NCBI GenBank assembly: GCA_963995525.1
Contig: OZ023206.1
Location: 43,693,178 to 43,757,177, forward strand
Source: Escarpia spicata
Lineage: Eukaryota > Annelida > Polychaeta > Sabellida > Siboglinidae
DNA length: 64,000 nt
Direction: 5' to 3'
Notes under the pieces: model-generated
What the model was told of the DNA's origin: nothing
Database searches by the model: none
What the model saw: only the letters and a program-made list of their open reading frames with translations
Made by a program: the position numbers and the translations under genes
Part shown: piece after piece, positions 22,161 through 36,497 of the stretch
Numbering within the stretch: the stretch's first letter is position 1
Layout of the letters: every line of letters begins with the position of its first letter

Positions 22161-24441
22161 ACATGAAGGATCCGTCCGCAGAAAAAAGTTCACTTAAAAT
22201 ACCGTTATGCTGTGATATGCATAAATTTTGTTCGAACACTTTGACATGGGACATGTTTGTCTCGTGAGTACTGAATGTACTGCTGCTTTAGACAAGATAA
22301 AACATGAAATGGGGATGAGTTTTCACACCTATAACTTACGTAATATGTTCTTGTAACTTATGTGACGGAGATAAAACGGTAACATGCATTCCCATTTGTG
22401 GTTAATCTAGTTATATGTGTAGCTTGATATCAGTCTAGCCTTCGTGAAGATTTGTAACATGCAAAACATATATTTGGGGTAAGACCACATTAAGGATCCG
22501 TCCGCAGAAAAAAGTCCACTTAAAATACCGTTATGCTGTGATATGCATACATTTTGTTCGAACACTTTGACATGGGACATGTTTGTCTCGTGAGTACTGA
22601 ATGTACTGCTGCTTTAGACAAGATAAAACATCAAATGGGGATGAGTTTTCACACCTATAACTTACGTAATATGTTCTTGTAACTTACGTGACGGAGATAA
22701 AACGGTAACATGCATTCCCATTTGTGGTTAATCTAGTTATGTGTGTAGCTTGATATCAGTCTAGCCTTCGTGAAGATTTGTAACATGCAAAACATCTATT
22801 TGGGGTAAGACCACATTAAGGATCCGTCCGCCGAAAAAAGTGCACTTAAAATACCGTTATGCTGTGATATGCATAAATTTGGTTCGAACACTTTGACATG
22901 GGACATGTTTGTCTCGTGAGTACTGAATGTACTGCTGCTTTAGACAAGATAAAACATCAAACGGGGATGAGTTTTCACACCTATAACTTACGTAATATGT
23001 TCTTGTAACTTACGTGACGGAGATAAAACGGTAACATGCATTCCCATTTGTGGTTAATCTAGTTATGTGTGTAGCTTCATATCAGTCTAGCCTTCGTGAA
23101 GATTTGTAACATGCAAAACATCTATTTGGGTTAAGACCACATTAAGGATCCGTCCGCCAAAAAAGTGCACTAAAAATACCGTTATGCTGTGATATGCAGA
23201 AATTTTGTTACAACACTTTGACATGGGACATGTTTGTCTCGTGAGTACTGAATGTACTGCTGCTTTAGACAAGATAAAACATCAAATGGGGATGAGTTTT
23301 CACACCTATAACTTACGTAATATGTTCTTGTAACTTACGTGACGGAGATAAAACGGTAACATGCATTCCCATATGTGGTTAATCTAGTTTTGTGTGTAGC
23401 TTGATATCAGTCTAGCCTTCGTGAAGATTTGTAACATGCAAAACATATATTTGGGGTAAGAACACATTAAGGATCCGTCCGCCGAAAAAAGTGCACTTAA
23501 AATACCGTTATGCTGTGATATGCATATATTTTGTTCGAACACTTTGACATGGGACATGTTTGTCTCGTGAGTACTGAATGTACTGCTGCTTTAGGCAAGA
23601 TAAAACATCAAATGGGGATGAGTTTTAACACCTATAACTTACGTAATATGTTCTTGTAACTTACGTGACGGAGATAAAACGGTAACATGCATTCCCATTT
23701 GTGGTTAATCTAGTTATGTGTGTAGCTTGATATCAGTCTAGCCTTCGTGAAGATTTGTAACATGCAAAACATATATTTGGGGTAAGACCACATTAAGGAT
23801 CCGTCCGCCTAAAAAAGTGCACTTAAAATACCGTTATGCTGTGATATGCATATCTTTTGTTCGAACACTTTCACATGGGACATGTTTGTCTCGTGAGTAC
23901 TGAATGTACTGCTGCTTTAGACAAGATAAAACATCAAATGGGGATGATTTTTCACACCTATAACTTATGTAATATGTTCTTGTAACTTACGTGACGGAGA
24001 TAAAACGGTAACATGCATTCCCATTTGTGGTTAATCTAGTTATGTGTGTAGCTTGATATCAGTCTAGCCTTCGTGAAGATTTGTAACATGCAAAACATCT
24101 ATTTGGGGTAAGACCACATTAAGGATCCGTCCGCCGAAAAAAGTCCACTTAAAATACCGTTATGCTGTGATATGCATAAATTTTGTTCGAACACTTTGAC
24201 ATGGGACATGTTTGTCTCGTGAGTACTGAATGTACTGCTGCTTTAGACAAGATAAAACATCAAATGGGGATAAGTTTTCACACCTATAACTTACGTAATA
24301 TGTTCTTGTAACTTACGTGACGGAGATAAAACGGTAACATGCATTCCCATTTGTGGTTAATCTAGTTTTGTGTGTAGCTTGATATCAGTCTAGCCTTCGT
24401 GAAGATTTGTAACATGCAAAACATCTATTTGGGGTAAGACC
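22161..24441 (+). repeat. Seven-monomer HOR, 2281 bp, copy 1 (A', B, C, D, E, F, G/I hybrid)
   Basis: Starts: 22161, 22487, 22813, 23139, 23464, 23790 and 24116. Private marks: 'acatgaagg' and 'gcagaaaaaag' in A', 'gcagaaaaaag' in B, 'gcactaaaaat' and 'tgcagaaatt' in D. The last monomer has a G-like 5' part ('gtccac', 'gttcgaac') and an I-type 3' part ('ggataag', 'gttttgtg'). All recur in the next two units. Confidence 0.92.
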
Positions 24442-26722
24442 ACATGAAGGATCCGTCCGCAGAAAAAAGTTCACTTAAAATACCGTTATGCTGTGATATG
24501 CATAAATTTTGTTCGAACACTTTGACATGGGACATGTTTGTCTCGTGAGTACTGAATGTACTGCTGCTTTAGACAAGATAAAACATGAAATGGGGATGAG
24601 TTTTCACACCTATAACTTACGTAATATGTTCTTGTAACTTATGTGACGGAGATAAAACGGTAACATGCATTCCCATTTGTGGTTAATCTAGTTATATGTG
24701 TAGCTTGATATCAGTCTAGCCTTCGTGAAGATTTGTAACATGCAAAACATATATTTGGGGTAAGACCACATTAAGGATCCGTCCGCAGAAAAAAGTCCAC
24801 TTAAAATACCGTTATGCTGTGATATGCATACATTTTGTTCGAACACTTTGACATGGGACATGTTTGTCTCGTGAGTACTGAATGTACTGCTGCTTTAGAC
24901 AAGATAAAACATCAAATGGGGATGAGTTTTCACACCTATAACTTACGTAATATGTTCTTGTAACTTACGTGACGGAGATAAAACGGTAACATGCATTCCC
25001 ATTTGTGGTTAATCTAGTTATGTGTGTAGCTTGATATCAGTCTAGCCTTCGTGAAGATTTGTAACATGCAAAACATCTATTTGGGGTAAGACCACATTAA
25101 GGATCCGTCCGCCGAAAAAAGTGCACTTAAAATACCGTTATGCTGTGATATGCATAAATTTGGTTCGAACACTTTGACATGGGACATGTTTGTCTCGTGA
25201 GTACTGAATGTACTGCTGCTTTAGACAAGATAAAACATCAAACGGGGATGAGTTTTCACACCTATAACTTACGTAATATGTTCTTGTAACTTACGTGACG
25301 GAGATAAAACGGTAACATGCATTCCCATTTGTGGTTAATCTAGTTATGTGTGTAGCTTCATATCAGTCTAGCCTTCGTGAAGATTTGTAACATGCAAAAC
25401 ATCTATTTGGGTTAAGACCACATTAAGGATCCGTCCGCCAAAAAAGTGCACTAAAAATACCGTTATGCTGTGATATGCAGAAATTTTGTTACAACACTTT
25501 GACATGGGACATGTTTGTCTCGTGAGTACTGAATGTACTGCTGCTTTAGACAAGATAAAACATCAAATGGGGATGAGTTTTCACACCTATAACTTACGTA
25601 ATATGTTCTTGTAACTTACGTGACGGAGATAAAACGGTAACATGCATTCCCATATGTGGTTAATCTAGTTTTGTGTGTAGCTTGATATCAGTCTAGCCTT
25701 CGTGAAGATTTGTAACATGCAAAACATATATTTGGGGTAAGAACACATTAAGGATCCGTCCGCCGAAAAAAGTGCACTTAAAATACCGTTATGCTGTGAT
25801 ATGCATATATTTTGTTCGAACACTTTGACATGGGACATGTTTGTCTCGTGAGTACTGAATGTACTGCTGCTTTAGGCAAGATAAAACATCAAATGGGGAT
25901 GAGTTTTAACACCTATAACTTACGTAATATGTTCTTGTAACTTACGTGACGGAGATAAAACGGTAACATGCATTCCCATTTGTGGTTAATCTAGTTATGT
26001 GTGTAGCTTGATATCAGTCTAGCCTTCGTGAAGATTTGTAACATGCAAAACATATATTTGGGGTAAGACCACATTAAGGATCCGTCCGCCTAAAAAAGTG
26101 CACTTAAAATACCGTTATGCTGTGATATGCATATCTTTTGTTCGAACACTTTCACATGGGACATGTTTGTCTCGTGAGTACTGAATGTACTGCTGCTTTA
26201 GACAAGATAAAACATCAAATGGGGATGATTTTTCACACCTATAACTTATGTAATATGTTCTTGTAACTTACGTGACGGAGATAAAACGGTAACATGCATT
26301 CCCATTTGTGGTTAATCTAGTTATGTGTGTAGCTTGATATCAGTCTAGCCTTCGTGAAGATTTGTAACATGCAAAACATCTATTTGGGGTAAGACCACAT
26401 TAAGGATCCGTCCGCCGAAAAAAGTCCACTTAAAATACCGTTATGCTGTGATATGCATAAATTTTGTTCGAACACTTTGACATGGGACATGTTTGTCTCG
26501 TGAGTACTGAATGTACTGCTGCTTTAGACAAGATAAAACATCAAATGGGGATAAGTTTTCACACCTATAACTTACGTAATATGTTCTTGTAACTTACGTG
26601 ACGGAGATAAAACGGTAACATGCATTCCCATTTGTGGTTAATCTAGTTTTGTGTGTAGCTTGATATCAGTCTAGCCTTCGTGAAGATTTGTAACATGCAA
26701 AACATCTATTTGGGGTAAGACC
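24442..26722 (+). repeat. Seven-monomer HOR, 2281 bp, copy 2
   Basis: Starts: 24442, 24768, 25094, 25420, 25745, 26071 and 26397. I saw no difference from copy 1 at any diagnostic site, so the duplication is recent, or conversion is very active, or it is an assembly effect. Confidence 0.92.
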
Positions 26723-28677
26723 ACATGAAGGATCCGTCCGCAGAAAAAAGTTCACTTAAAATACCGTTATGCTGTGATATGCATAAATTTTGTTCGAACA
26801 CTTTGACATGGGACATGTTTGTCTCGTGAGTACTGAATGTACTGCTGCTTTAGACAAGATAAAACATGAAATGGGGATGAGTTTTCACACCTATAACTTA
26901 CGTAATATGTTCTTGTAACTTATGTGACGGAGATAAAACGGTAACATGCATTCCCATTTGTGGTTAATCTAGTTATATGTGTAGCTTGATATCAGTCTAG
27001 CCTTCGTGAAGATTTGTAACATGCAAAACATATATTTGGGGTAAGACCACATTAAGGATCCGTCCGCAGAAAAAAGTCCACTTAAAATACCGTTATGCTG
27101 TGATATGCATACATTTTGTTCGAACACTTTGACATGGGACATGTTTGTCTCGTGAGTACTGAATGTACTGCTGCTTTAGACAAGATAAAACATCAAATGG
27201 GGATGAGTTTTCACACCTATAACTTACGTAATATGTTCTTGTAACTTACGTGACGGAGATAAAACGGTAACATGCATACCCATTTGTGGTTAATCTAGTT
27301 ATGTGTGTAGCTTGATATCAGTCTAGCCTTCGTGAAGATTTGTAACATGCAAAACATCTATTTGGGGTAAGACCACATTAAGGATCCGTCCGCCGAAAAA
27401 AGTGCACTTAAAATACCGTTATGCTGTGATATGCATAAATTTGGTTCGAACACTTTGACATGGGACATGTTTGTCTCGTGAGTACTGAATGTACTGCTGC
27501 TTTAGACAAGATAAAACATCAAACGGGGATGAGTTTTCACACCTATAACTTACGTAATATGTTCTTGTAACTTACGTGACGGAGATAAAACGGTAACATG
27601 CATTCCCATTTGTGGTTAATCTAGTTATGTGTGTAGCTTCATATCAGTCTAGCCTTCGTGAAGATTTGTAACATGCAAAACATCTATTTGGGTTAAGACC
27701 ACATTAAGGATCCGTCCGCCAAAAAAGTGCACTAAAAATACCGTTATGCTGTGATATGCAGAAATTTTGTTACAACACTTTGACATGGGACATGTTTGTC
27801 TCGTGAGTACTGAATGTACTGCTGCTTTAGACAAGATAAAACATCAAATGGGGATGAGTTTTCACACCTATAACTTACGTAATATGTTCTTGTAACTTAC
27901 GTGACGGAGATAAAACGGTAACATGCATTCCCATATGTGGTTAATCTAGTTTTGTGTGTAGCTTGATATCAGTCTAGCCTTCGTGAAGATTTGTAACATG
28001 CAAAACATATATTTGGGGTAAGAACACATTAAGGATCCGTCCGCCGAAAAAAGTGCACTTAAAATACCGTTATGCTGTGATATGCATATATTTTGTTCGA
28101 ACACTTTGACATGGGACATGTTTGTCTCGTGAGTACTGAATGTACTGCTGCTTTAGGCAAGATAAAACATCAAATGGGGATGAGTTTTAACACCTATAAC
28201 TTACGTAATATGTTCTTGTAACTTACGTGACGGAGATAAAACGGTAACATGCATTCCCATTTGTGGTTAATCTAGTTATGTGTGTAGCTTGATATCAGTC
28301 TAGCCTTCGTGAAGATTTGTAACATGCAAAACATATATTTGGGGTAAGACCACATTAAGGATCCGTCCGCCTAAAAAAGTGCACTTAAAATACCGTTATG
28401 CTGTGATATGCATATCTTTTGTTCGAACACTTTCACATGGGACATGTTTGTCTCGTGAGTACTGAATGTACTGCTGCTTTAGACAAGATAAAACATCAAA
28501 TGGGGATGATTTTTCACACCTATAACTTATGTAATATGTTCTTGTAACTTACGTGACGGAGATAAAACGGTAACATGCATTCCCATTTGTGGTTAATCTA
28601 GTTATGTGTGTAGCTTGATATCAGTCTAGCCTTCGTGAAGATTTGTAACATGCAAAACATCTATTTGGGGTAAGACC
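26723..28677 (+). repeat. Seven-monomer HOR, copy 3, first six monomers (A', B, C, D, E, F)
   Basis: Starts: 26723, 27049, 27375, 27701, 28026 and 28352. It matches copies 1 and 2 except for a T-to-A change at 27278 ('gcataccc') in B. After F it does not continue into the G/I hybrid but into true G and H, so the 7-mer run ends here. Confidence 0.9.
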
Positions 28678-30633
28678 ACATTAAGGATCCGTCCGCCGAA
28701 AAAAGTCCACTTAAAATACCGTTATGCTGTGATATGCATAAATTTTGTTCGAACACTTTGACATGGGACATGTTTGTCTCGTGAGTACTGAATGTACTGC
28801 TGCTTTAGACAAGATAAAACATCAAATGGGGATGAGTTTTCACACCTATAACTTACGTAATATGTTCTTGTAACTTACGTGACGGAGATAAAACGGTAAC
28901 ATGCGTTCCCATTTGTGGTTAATCTAGTTATGTGTGTAGCTTGATATCAGTCTAGCCTTCGTGAAGATTTGTAACATGCAAAACATCTATTTGGGGTAAG
29001 ACCACATTAAGGATCCGTCCGCCGAAAAAAGTCCACTTAAAATACCGTTATGCTGTGATATGCATAAATTTTGTTCGAACACTTTGACATGGGACATGTT
29101 TGTCTCGTGATTACTGAATGTACTGCTGCTTTAGGCAAGATAAAACATCAAATGGGGATGAGTTTTAACACCTATAACTTACGTAATATGTTCTTGTAAC
29201 TTACGTGACGGAGATAAAACGGTAACATGCATTCCCATTTGTGGTTAATCTAGTTATGTGTGTAGCTTGATATCAGTCTAGCCTTCGTGAAGATTTGTAA
29301 CATGCAAAACATATATTTGGGGTAAGACCACATTAAGGATCCGTCCGCCGAAAAAAGTCCACTTAAAATACCGTTATGCTGTGATATGCATAAATTTTGT
29401 TAGAACACTTTGACATGGGACATGTTTGTCTCGTGAGTACTGAATGTACTGCTGCTTTAGACAAGATAAAACATCAAATGGGGATAAGTTTTCACACCTA
29501 TAACTTACGTAATATGTTCTTGTAACTTACGTGACGGAGATAAAACGGTAACATGCATTCCCATTTGTGGTTAATCTAGTTTTGTGTGTAGCTTGATATC
29601 AGTCTAGCCTTCGTGAAGATTTGTAACATGCAAAACATCTATTTGGGGTAAGACCACATTAAGGATCCGTCCGCCGAAAAAAGTTCACTTAAAATACCGT
29701 TATGCTGTGATATGCATAAATTGTGTTCGAACACTTTGACATGGGACATGTTTGTCTCGTGAGTACTGAATGTACTGCTGCTTTAGACAAGATAAAACAT
29801 CAAATGGGGATGAGTTTTCACACCTATAACTTACGTAATATGTTCTTGTAACTTACGTGACGGAGATAAAACGGTAACATGCATTCCCATTTGTGGTTAA
29901 TCTAGTTATATGTGTAGCTTGATATCAGTCTAGCCTTCGTGAAGATTTGTAACATGCAAAACATCTATTTGGGGTAAGACCACATTAAGGATCCGTCCGC
30001 CGAAAAAAGTCCACTTAAAATACCGTTATGCTGTGATATGCATACATTTTGTTCGAACACTTTGACATGGGACATGTTTGTCTCGTGAGTACTGAATGTA
30101 CTGCTGCTTTAGACAAGATAAAACATCAAATGGGGATGAGTTTTCACACCTATAACTTACGTAATATGTTCTTGTAACTTACGTGACGGAGATAAAACGG
30201 TAACATGCATTCCCATTTGTGGTTAATCTAGTTATGTGTGTAGCTTGATATCAGTCTAGCCTTCGTGAAGATTTGTAACATGCAAAACATCTATTTGGGG
30301 TAAGACCACATTAAGGATCCGTCCGCCGAAAAAAGTCCACTTAAAATACCGTTATGCTGTGATATGCATAAATTTTGTTCGAACACTTTGACATGGGACA
30401 TGTTTGTCTCGTGAGTACTGAATGTACTGCTGCTTTAGACAAGATAAAACATCAAACGGGGATGAGTTTTCACACCTATAACTTACGTAATATGTTCTTG
30501 TAACTTACTTGACGGAGATAAAACGGTAACATGCATTCCCATTTGTGGTTAATCTAGTTTTGTGTGTAGCTTGATATCAGTCTAGCCTTCGTGAAGATTT
30601 GTAACATGCAAAACATATATTTGGGGTAAGACC
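28678..30633 (+). repeat. Six monomers G, H, I, A, B, G/C/I mosaic
   Basis: Starts: 28678, 29004, 29330, 29656, 29982 and 30308. This is the first appearance since the left end of G with 'gcgttccc' followed by H with 'gtgattact'. The monomer at 30308 has a G-like 5' part ('gtccac', 'gttcgaac'), C marks in the middle ('aaacgggg', 'cttacttg') and I's 'gttttgtg' near the 3' end. It is followed by an A' with 'acatgaagg', as after the G/I hybrids of the 7-mers. Confidence 0.8.
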
Positions 30634-32262
30634 ACATGAAGGATCCGTCCGCCGAAAAAAGTTCACTTAAAATACCGTTATGCTGTGATATGCATAAATT
30701 TTGTTCGAACACTTTGACATGGGACATGTTTGTCTCGTGAGTACTGAATGTACTGCTGCTTTAGACAAGATAAAACATGAAATGGGGATGAGTTTTCACA
30801 CCTATAACTTACGTAATATGTTCTTGTAACTTATGTGACGGAGATAAAACGGTAACATGCATTCCCATTTGTGGTTAATCTAGTTATATGTGTAGCTTGA
30901 TATCAGTCTAGCCTTCGTGAAGATTTGTAACATGCAAAACATATATTTGGGGTAAGACCACATTAAGGATCCGTCCGCCGAAAAAAGTCCACTTAAAATA
31001 CCGTTATGCTGTGATATGCATACATTTTGTTCGAACACTTTGACATGGGACATGTTTGTCTCGTGAGTACTGAATGTACTGCTGCTTTAGACAAGATAAA
31101 ACATCAAATGGGGATGAGTTTTCACACCTATAACTTACGTAATATGTTCTTGTAACTTACGTGACGGAGATAAAACGGTAACATGCATTCCCATTTGTGG
31201 TTAATCTAGTTATGTGTGTAGCTTGATATCAGTCTAGCCTTCGTGAAGATTTGTAACATGCAAAACACCTATTTGGGGTAAGACCACATTAAGGATCCGT
31301 CCGCCGAAAAAAGTGCACTTAAAATACCGTTATGCTGTGATATGCATAAATTTGGTTCGAACACTTTGACATGGGACATGTTTGTCTCGTGAGTACTGAA
31401 TGTACTGCTGCTTTAGACAAGATAAAACATCAAACGGGGATGAGTTTTCACACCTATAACTTACGTAATATGTTCTTGTAACTTACGTGACGGAGATAAA
31501 ACGGTAACATGCATTCCCATTTGTGGTTAATCTAGTTATGTGTGTAGCTTCATATCAGTCTAGCCTTCGTGAAGATTTGTAACATGCAAAACATCTATTT
31601 GGGTTAAGACCACATTAAGGATCCGTCCGCCAAAAAAGTGCACTAAAAATACCGTTATGCTGTGATATGCAGAAATTTTGTTACAACACTTTGACATGGG
31701 ACATGTTTGTCTCGTGAGTACTGAATGTACTGCTGCTTTAGACAAGATAAAACATCAAATGGGGATGAGTTTTCACACCTATAACTTACGTAATATGTTC
31801 TTGTAACTTACGTGACGGAGATAAAACGGTAACATGCATTCCCATATGTGGTTAATCTAGTTTTGTGTGTAGCTTGATATCAGTCTAGCCTTCGTGAAGA
31901 TTTGTAACATGCAAAACATATATTTGGGGTAAGAACACATTAAGGATCCGTCCGCCGAAAAAAGTGCACTTAAAATACCGTTATGCTGTGATATGCATAT
32001 ATTTTATTCGAACACTTTGACATGGGACATGTTTGTCTCGTGAGTACTGAATGTACTGCTGCTTTAGGCAAGATAAAACATCAAATGGGGATGAGTTTTA
32101 ACACCTATAACTTACGTAATATGTTCTTGTAACTTACGTGACGGAGATAAAACGGTAACATGCATTCCCATTTGTGGTTAATCTAGTTATGTGTGTAGCT
32201 TGATATCAGTCTAGCCTTCGTGAAGATTTGTAACATGCAAAACATATATTTGGGGTAAGACC
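30634..32262 (+). repeat. Five monomers A', B, C, D, E
   Basis: Starts: 30634, 30960, 31286, 31612 and 31937. D carries the same 'gcactaaaaat' and 'tgcagaaatt' as the 7-mers, so this is a fourth relative of that unit. A' and B have 'gccgaaaaaag', not the 'gcagaaaaaag' of the 7-mers. E has a single change, 'attttattcg'. Confidence 0.8.
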
Positions 32263-34544
32263 ACATTAAGGATCCGTCCGCCTAAAAAAGTGCACTTAAA
32301 ATACCGTTATGCTGTGATATGCATATCTTTTGTTCGAACACTTTCACATGGGACATGTTTGTCTCGTGAGTACTGAATGTACTGCTGCTTTAGACAAGAT
32401 AAAACATCAAATGGGGATGATTTTTCACACCTATAACTTATGTAATATGTTCTTGTAACTTACGTGACGGAGATAAAACGGTAACATGCATTCCCATTTG
32501 TGGTTAATCTAGTTATGTGTGTAGCTTGATATCAGTCTAGCCTTCGTGAAGATTTGTAACATGCAAAACATCTATTTGGGGTAAGACCACATTAAGGATC
32601 CGTCCGCCGAAAAAAAGTCCACTTAAAATACCGTTATGCAGTGATATGCATAAATTTTGTTCGAACACTTTGACATGGGACATGTTTGTCTCGTGAGTAC
32701 TGAATGTACTGCTGCTTTAGACAAGATAAAACATCAAATGGGGATGAGTTTTCACACCTATAACTTACGTAATATGTTCTTGTAACTTACGTGACGGAGA
32801 TAAAACGGTAACATGCGTTCCCATTTGTGGTTAATCTAGTTATGTGTGTAGCTTGATATCAGTCTAGCCTTCGTGAAGATTTGTAACATGCAAAACATCT
32901 ATTTGGGGTAAGACCACATTAAGGATCCGTCCGCCGAAAAAAGTCCACTTAAAATACCGTTATGCTGTGATATGCATAAATTTTGTTCGAACACTTTGAC
33001 ATGGGACATGTTTGTCTCGTGATTACTGAATGTACTGCTGCTTTAGGCAAGATAAAACATCAAATGGGGATGAGTTTTAACACCTATAACTTACGTAATA
33101 TGTTCTTGTAACTTACGTGACGGAGATAAAACGGTAACATGCATTCCCATTTGTGGTTAATCTAGTTATGTGTGTAGCTTGATATCAGTCTAGCCTTCGT
33201 GAAGATTTGTAACATGCAAAACATATATTTGGGGTAAGACCACATTAAGGATCCGTCCGCCGAAAAAAGTCCACTTAAAATACCGTTATGCTGTGATATG
33301 CATAAATTTTGTTAGAACACTTTGACATGGGACATGTTTGTCTCGTGAGTACTGAATGTACTGCTGCTTTAGACAAGATAAAACATCAAATGGGGATAAG
33401 TTTTCACACCTATAACTTATATAATATGTTCTTGTAACTTACGTGACGGAGATAAAACGGTAACATGCATTCCCATTTGTGGTTAATCTAGTTTTGTGTG
33501 TAGCTTGATATCAGTCTAGCCTTCGTGAAGATTTGTAACATGCAAAACATCTATTTGGGGTAAGACCACATTAAGGATCCGTCCGCCGAAAAAAGTTCAC
33601 TTAAAATACCGTTATGCTGTGATATGCATAAATTGTGTTCGAACACTTTGACATGGGACATGTTTGTCTCGTGAGTACTGAATGTACTGCTGCTTTAGAC
33701 AAGATAAAACATCAAATGGGGATGAGTTTTCACACCTATAACTTACGTAATATGTTCTTGTAACTTACGTGACGGAGATAAAACGGTAACATGCATTCCC
33801 ATTTGTGGTTAATCTAGTTATATGTGTAGCTTGATATCAGTCTAGCCTTCGTGAAGATTTGTAACATGCAAAACATCTATTTGGGGTAAGACCACATTAA
33901 GGATCCGTCCGCCGAAAAAAGTGCACTTAAAATACCGTTATGCTGTGATATGCATAAATTTGGTTCGAACACTTTGACATGGGACATGTTTGTCTCGTGA
34001 GTACTGAATGTACTGCTGCTTTAGACAAGATAAAACATCAAACGGGGATGAGTTTTCACACCTATAACTTACGTAATATGTTCTTGTAACTTACTTGACG
34101 GAGATAAAACGGTAACATGCATTCCCATTTGTGGTTAATCTAGTTATGTGTGTAGCTTCATATCAGTCTAGCCTTCGTGAAGATTTGTAACATGCAAAAC
34201 ATCTATTTGGGTTAAGACCACATTAAGGATCCGTCCGCCAAAAAAGTGCACTTAAAATACCGTTATGCTGTGATATGCATAAATTTTGTTACAACACTTT
34301 GACATGGGACATGTTTGTCTCGTGAGTACTGAATGTACTGCTGCTTTAGAAAAGATAAAACATCAAATGGGGATGAGTTTTCACACCTATAACTTACGTA
34401 AGATGTTCTTGTAACTTACGTGACGGAGATAAAACGGTAACATGCATTCCCATTTGTGGTTAATCTAGTTATGTGTGTAGCTTGATATCAGTCTAGCCTT
34501 CGTGAAGATTTGTAACATGCAAAACATCTATTTGGGTTAAGACC
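32263..34544 (+). repeat. Seven monomers F, G, H, I, A, C, D'
   Basis: Starts: 32263, 32589, 32916, 33242, 33568, 33894 and 34220. G at 32589 is 327 bp (one extra A in the A-tract) and has 'atgcagtgat'. I has 'cttatataat'. C has the 'cttacttg' change typical of the right half. This is the first D' ('gctttagaaaag', 'gtaagatg'). Confidence 0.8.
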
Positions 34545-36497
34545 ACATTAAGGATCCGTCCGCCAAAAAAGTCCACTTAAAATACCGTTATGCTGTGATA
34601 TGCATAAATTTTGTTCGAACACTTTGACATGGGACATGTTTGTCTCGTGATTACTGAATGTACTGCTGCTTTAGGCAAGATAAAACATCAAATGGGGATG
34701 AGTTTTAACACCTATAACTTACGTAATATGTTCTTGTAACTTACGTGACGGAGATAAAACGGTAACATGCATTCCCATTTGTGGTTAATCTAGTTTTGTG
34801 TGTAGCTTGATATCAGTCTAGCCTTCGTGAAGATTTGTAACATGCAAAACATCTATTTGGGGTAAGACCACATTAAGGATCCGTCCGCCGAAAAAAGTTC
34901 ACTTAAAATACCGTTATGCTGTGATATGCATAAATTGTGTTCGAACACTTTGACATGGGACATGTTTGTCTCGTGAGTACTGAATGTACTGCTGCTTTAG
35001 ACAAGATAAAACATCAAATGGGGATGAGTTTTCACACCTATAACTTACGTAATATGTTCTTGTAACTTACGTGACGGAGATAAAACGGTAACATGCATTC
35101 CCATTTGTGGTTAATCTAGTTATATGTGTAGCTTGATATCAGTCTAGCCTTCGTGAAGATTTGTAACATGCAAAACATCTATTTGGGGTAAGACCACATT
35201 AAGGATCCGTCCGCCGAAAAAAGTGCACTTAAAATACCGTTATGCTGTGATATGCATAAATTTGGTTCGAACACTTTGACATGGGACATGTTTGTCTCGT
35301 GAGTACTGAATGTACTGCTGCTTTAGACAAGATAAAACATCAAACGGGGATGAGTTTTCACACCTATAACTTACGTAATATGTTCTTGTAACTTACTTGA
35401 CGGAGATAAAACGGTAACATGCATTCCCATTTGTGGTTAATCTAGTTATGTGTGTAGCTTCATATCAGTCTAGCCTTCGTGAAGATTTGTAACATGCAAA
35501 ACATATATTTGGGTTAAGACCACATTAAGGATCCGTCCGCCAAAAAAGTGCACTTAAAATACCGTTATGCTGTGATATGCATAAATTTTGTTACAACACT
35601 TTGACATGGGACATGTTTGTCTCGTGAGTACTGAATGTACTGCTGCTTTAGAAAAGATAAAACATCAAATGGGGATGAGTTTTCACACCTATAACTTACG
35701 TAAGATGTTCTTGTAACTTACGTGACGGAGATAAAACGGTAACATGCATTCCCATTTGTGGTTAATCTAGTTATGTGTGTAGCTTGATATCAGTCTAGCC
35801 TTCGTGAAGATTTGTAACATGCAAAACATCTATTTGGGTTAAGACCACATTAAGGATCCGTCCGCCAAAAAAGTGCACTTAAAATACCGTTATGCTGTGA
35901 TATGCATAAATTTTGTTAGAACACTTTGACATGGGACATGTTTGTCTCGTGAGTACTGAATGTACTGCTGCTTTAGACAAGATAAAACATCAAATGGGGA
36001 TGAGTTTTCACACCTATAACTTACGTAATGTGTTCTTGTAACTTACGTGACGGAGATAAAACGGTAACATGCATTCCCATTTGTGGTTAATCTAGTTATG
36101 TGTGTTGCTTGATATCAGTCTAGCCTTCGTGAAGATTTGTAACATGCAAAACATATATTTGGGGTAAGAACACATTAAGGATCCGTCCGCCGAAAAAAGT
36201 GCACTTAAAATACCGTTATGCTGTGATATGCATATATTTTGTTCGAACACTTTGACATGGGACATGTTTGTCTCGTGAGTACTGAATGTACTGCTGCTTT
36301 AGGCAAGATAAAACATCAAATGGGGATGAGTTTTAACACCTATAACTTACGTAATATGTTCTTGTAACTTACGTGACGGAGATAAAACGGTAACATGCAT
36401 TCCCATTTGTGGTTAATCTAGTTATGTGTGTAGCTTGATATCAGTCTAGCCTTCGTGAAGATTTGTAACATGCAAAACATCTATTTGGGGTAAGACC
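34545..36497 (+). repeat. Transitional block: mosaic D-or-J/H/I, A, C, D', J, E
   Basis: Starts: 34545, 34870, 35196, 35522, 35847 and 36172. The first monomer opens with the D/J deletion 'gccaaaaaag', continues as H ('gtccac', 'gtgattact', 'ggcaag', 'ttttaac') and ends with I's 'gttttgtg'. A-C-D' then repeats 33568-34544 at an offset of 1302 bp. The right-hand J form ('gtgttgc') and the E that precedes K first appear here. Confidence 0.8.

Noticed and set aside
22161..26722. Pure assembly artefact as the explanation of the perfect 7-mers
   Set aside because: Cannot be excluded from sequence alone. However, the third copy carries its own substitution at 27278 and ends in a different junction, so at least three real units are likely. 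Kept as a caution, not as a call.
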